Source: Leptasterias polaris (lineage: Eukaryota > Echinodermata > Asteroidea > Forcipulatida > Asteriidae). From it: a stretch of 64,000 bases of DNA. The DNA lies in contig JAZGTN010000011.1 in NCBI GenBank assembly GCA_037783415.1, positions 2,046,001-2,110,000 on the forward strand, given 5' to 3'. This document shows positions 60,667-64,000 of this stretch, piece after piece. A model generated the notes under the pieces. That model was not told the DNA's origin. It saw only the letters and a program-made list of their open reading frames with translations, and did no database searches. The position numbers and the translations under genes are program-made. Position 1 is the first letter of the stretch. Each line of letters begins with the position of its first letter.

Positions 60667-61392
60667 AAAGCCCTTTTCACACGAGAATCGGAAACTTAGT
60701 CCATCGTTTTGGGCGCCAGTTGTCTGTCCCAAAGGTTGCGTGCGATATCATGACAAACATTCACACGATGACACGTTCCCAACGTCCCTCGTTTTCGTGA
60801 GTTTGCTACGTATTGGGTCAAAGGTCATCATTGGTTATTTATTAGTTCGCTGCTTCTCTGTCGGTGTCCCGTTTAATGTTACGTAAATGCGTGTAGGGTA
60901 CCATCGATCGTTTTCTCAGCGCCACATTTCTGCTTTTTCGTGCGAATTCTCAGTTTCCTGACGAACTCCGAAGATGAATGTAGCGGAAAGTGTTTTTTCA
61001 GAGATGGAAAGTGGAAATGCCAAATCCAAAAACAAAGGTAACTTAACATAATTTGCGACAAGAACATTTCTTCCACCGACGCCATTTTAACGGAGGAAGG
61101 AATACTCGAACAAACAAACAACATTTCCCCCGCTGCGCATGCGTGATCGTTGTGTGATCGCATGGGACCTTGGTATCATAAACGTGCATCGTTTCACACG
61201 ACCGATCTTGGCGATTCTAAACAGGGATGCGATTTTTGGAGGAGGTCTTGATCCCGGTTGTTTATAACGCGGGTCCCAGGTAATTTCATCACACGGATTC
61301 CTTTCACACGACGCAAATTTGCGATTTCATGACACCGATGCGATTTCGTTCCCAACGACCATGGTTTAGAAAGCTCGTGTGAAACGGGCTTT
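60667..61392. mobile_element. 0.7-kb element with AAAGCCC ends
   Basis: Left AAAGCCCTTTTCACACGAG and right CTCGTGTGAAACGGGCTTT are inverted with one mismatch. Similar TTTCACACGA words recur inside (61191, 61306). No clear target duplication, no transposase. Confidence 0.65.
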
Positions 61393-61492
61393 TGTGTCTG
61401 ACGTCTAATTAATTGGCAGGAGGCACACAGTAGGATGCATGCATAACACAGACACAAGTGGGCAAGGCTTAGCAAACAATGGTAGTGTGTCG

Positions 61493-61600
61493 TGGTCGAG
61501 AGGTCTAGTGCAACGAACTCAAGTTGTGGTGGCTGAGTCATCACAATGTGAGTTCGAATCTCAGTCCGGGCACTTGTGTCCTTGAGCAAGATACTTAACT
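61493..61600 (+). mobile_element. tRNA-derived SINE-like copy (family B)
   Basis: TGGTCGAGAGGTCTAGTGCA (A-box region), GTGAGTTCGAATCTCAGTCC (B box), then GGGCACTTGTGTCCTTGAGC and AAGATACTTAA. Best preserved of this family in the window. Confidence 0.65.
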
Positions 61601-61781
61601 ATAACTGCTCCTGACCTTGGCGTTTGAGTCCTAACCTATGGATCCTGCCGAGTAACAAAGTAGAAGTAGAAAATGTGCTGTCATGGAAGCATGACCAATC
61701 ATATCACAGTATTCTGATGAGCGGATACTATTTGGCAGCGGACACTTTTTGGCGTGACACTGGCACTGAACATGCGCAGTC

Positions 61782-61963
61782 AGGGAACGATTTCATCCAG
61801 CAATTTTGCACAGCAAAATATCTAGAGTGAACTTGTTTTGTGCACACACAATGCTTTAAATATTGAGTAGCAACTCCTGATTTTTGAGTAGCAACTGATG
61901 CATTTTGTGTAGCAATTTGCTCTGCTGTACAAGGGAAATCTTTCACTGGCAGTGACTATTTTA
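61782..61963 (+). repeat. Dispersed repeat C, copy 3
   Basis: Full copy with GAGTAGCAACTCCTGATTTT and GAGTAGCAACTGATGCATTT in tandem. Confidence 0.8.
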
Positions 61964-62739
61964 TTTTTGCTATTGAGTTGTGTAATATTCTGCTATTAAC
62001 TTGTTTTTTTCATTGTGTAACAATTGTTCTGATAATATTATTCTGTTCAAACTGTGAGACGTTTTACCATGATTTTCGTACCATAAGCCGAGGCTTAATA
62101 TGAATAGATTTTCAGGCCTTCAACATTACCTGCGGTTTATATTCCTGGTGGCTTATACATGTACACCAACATGTAAAGTAAGCTTCTGCAATTTTTTTTG
62201 GGTAAAGATAAAACAGCAAAGTTCTCAATCTTCAATATATTAACAATTATTTTAATTAATCGGGAAACACTTCCATGTGTAGAATGCTTCTTCAACAACA
62301 GACAGTGTACCACAAAAAATGTGTGCTCATCCCATCATGGATCAAAAACAGAACGGAAACTGAAGGTATTCCGGCTAAAATGGCCCGAAGACATAAACAA
62401 AATTGTACAACATTTTTACATGTTATGTTATTTTTACAACAGGATTCTATTTTAGCTGAAGACCAAATGTACATATTGGCATGAATGGAGCATTTAATGA
62501 TCTAATACAGTTTACTTTAGTGATACAAAAAGTTTAATGCTTCTACTACATGTACATCTCTCAATGTCTTCAAATCCAAATTAAAAACATATTATCTGTT
62601 CAATTGAAAGATTCTATTTTGTATAATTTAGTTTTTAAAAAAATTAGAAAAAGGAGCTCTGTACCAGCGCAGCTGAATATATTTTGAATAAAAGCTGCGC
62701 TATATAAATTTATTATTATTATTATTACATGTACATGTA

Positions 62740-62800
62740 CCATATTTTTCCTGCGTATAAGACGCGGCTTATCTGTCCTTCAATTTATACTGTAAAATAA
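62740..62800 (+). mobile_element. End fragment related to the 31.6-kb transposon
   Basis: ACCATATTTTTCCTGCGTATAAGACGCGGC resembles (in parts) the terminal CGTATTTTCTTGCGGACAAG and its AAGACGC words. Preceded by an (ATT)n tail at 62711-62727. Confidence 0.4.
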
Positions 62801-62870
62801 TCCTTTCTTTCATCCAGGGTAGTCCTACATGTATGTGTCATAATTTTATGAAAATAAAACCTACACCATA

Positions 62871-63030
62871 CACCTTTTGTGTAGTTTTAACACCTTTTGT
62901 GTAGTTTTAACACCTTTTGTGTAGTTTTAACACCTTTTGTGTAGTTTTAACACCTTTTGTGTAGTTTTAACACCTTTTGTGTAGTTTTAACACCTTTTGT
63001 GTAGTTTTAACACCTTTTGTGTAGTTTTGC
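62871..63030 (+). repeat. 20-bp minisatellite, 8 copies
   Basis: Unit CACCTTTTGTGTAGTTTTAA; eight copies in exact phase, the last ending GTAGTTTTGC. Confidence 0.97.
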
Positions 63031-63867
63031 CAAAGAATGAAGTAATTGGCCATGCTGCTGCCCATGATAATAATAAGGCCCGCGCGAACGAGCCATGACC
63101 CATGCTGTCTACAGTTAAAGCGCACACACCACCAGTGACATACATTGTACATGTATGTACAAATCTTTATTTGATCAAGTTGTTTTTGTATGTGATTGTG
63201 TAATGCACTGTTAGATTTCGCCAACAGAGGGCATACACTTTATTGTGAAAGTGTTGATGTGAAAGCGCCCTCTAGTGATTCTTGCATGAATTGTAGCATG
63301 CAAAAAGCGAGATAACAAAGACTAACAGCTCATTCATTGGGAAACGTTTATGACAACGTGTGTGTGTGAGCACTCGGTGTGTAAAAAGAAAAGCCATGAA
63401 GCTATGTTTTTGGGGGGAAAAAACCTTTAAAATGAAAATGAAAAAACTCTAAACCGAACCCCAGAAGTGGTGTTTTATTGATGTTCATAATTTAAAAAAA
63501 TTACGATCCCTTTACGTTACGGAAGGTGTAATACCAACACAATGACCCAGGGTTGTGGTGATGTAGCAACAGTGACCGGGACCTGGCAAGCCTCTATGTA
63601 TGAGAGGGCATGTTGCGTGTTATGCGTCGGTGCACCTTACAGTACAATAACACTTGAGTCTTGTTTCAGTGGTTTGGGGGTACTGTGCCTTATACGCCGA
63701 GTGCCTTATACGCCGAGCGCCTTTTACAGTCTGAAGAAAAATGCAATAATGTACTTTACTTTAGTTATAAAAAGTTTCCTGAAAATGCTGCAATATCACT
63801 GAGGTATTTTTCTTTTCTGATATCATTAAAATCATGGAATTGCACGGAGGACATGACCTACATGTAT

Positions 63868-64000
63868 GTTGCCCCTGGTTTTGGCCTTGATGCCCCTTCT
63901 AAAAGTTTCCCTTCAGACTTTAAAGGCACTGAACACGTTTTGTAATTGTCAAAGACCAGTATTCTCACTTGGTGTATCCCAACATATGTATAAAATAACA
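63868..64000 (+). repeat. Two abutting dispersed repeats cut by the window edge
   Basis: 63868-63923 is an inverted piece of the CACCAAGGCCAAG family (GTTTTGGCCTTGATGCCCCT). From 63924, AAAGGCACTGAACACG, TTGTCAAAGACCAGTATTCT and CACTTGGTGTATCCCAACAT match, as I remember it, a repeat very common in echinoderm genomes. Confidence 0.5.

Noticed and set aside
60605..60886. Candidate second pecanex exon
   Set aside because: The frame coincides with the AAAGCCC-ended mobile element and does not resemble the conserved second-exon sequence of pecanex.

Overview
The window is eukaryotic, intron-rich, AT-rich genomic DNA from an animal. It holds one complete multi-exon gene on the minus strand and the first coding exon of a second gene on the plus strand; nearly everything else is intron or flank packed with transposon debris, inverted repeats and minisatellites. 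Vertebrate-like intron-split genes, very frequent TACATGTA-type words, and several dispersed repeats that I recall from echinoderm assemblies (for example the 'AAAGGCACTGAACAC' family at the right edge) suggest a marine invertebrate deuterostome, most likely an echinoderm. That assignment is an inference, not a proof.

Minus strand, about 57,957 down to 7,846: a full-length mixed-lineage kinase (MLK; MAP3K9/10/11/21 family, fly slipper). Ten coding exons can be joined with consensus splice sites and consistent phase at every junction: 55118-54410, 29661-29481, 27930-27782, 24338-24163, 23664-23424, 13169-13047, 11523-11338, 10839-10129, 9089-8985 and 8693-8173. They give 3,102 nt, or 1,033 residues. 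The order is SH3, kinase, leucine zipper, basic segment, CRIB motif, then a long Ser/Pro-rich tail ending in a His-rich segment. A non-coding 5' exon (about 57957-57832) probably carries an upstream ORF that overlaps the true start.

Plus strand, 58,556-58,708: coding exon 1 of a pecanex (PCNX) orthologue, ending at a perfect GTAAGT donor; the rest of the gene lies beyond the right edge. The two genes are head-to-head, about 600 bp apart, over a shared promoter region. In human, three MLK paralogues sit beside three PCNX paralogues (MAP3K9/PCNX1, MAP3K11/PCNX3, MAP3K21/PCNX2), so this looks like the unduplicated ancestral pair.

Region by region: 1-7,845 is the 3' flank with MITEs and minisatellites. 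8,173-13,169 holds the C-terminal exons. 13,170-23,423 is a 10-kb intron that splits the CRIB motif and carries MITEs, a broken Tc1-like transposase and a piggyBac-type element. 23,424-29,661 holds the zipper and kinase C-lobe exons. 29,662-54,409 is a 24.7-kb intron cutting the kinase domain just after HRDLKSSN; it contains a 1.6-kb TA-flanked element, a 27-copy perfect 60-bp minisatellite, and a 3-kb near-palindromic element made largely of 18-bp palindromes with another transposon nested in one arm. 58,709-64,000 is pecanex intron 1 with a very fresh 311-bp element (33-bp perfect terminal repeats, 9-bp target duplication) and other repeats.

Functionally, MLKs relay Cdc42/Rac signals to MKK4/7 and JNK. 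Pecanex proteins are large multi-pass ER/secretory membrane proteins linked to Notch processing. Nothing here shows direct cooperation beyond the shared promoter.
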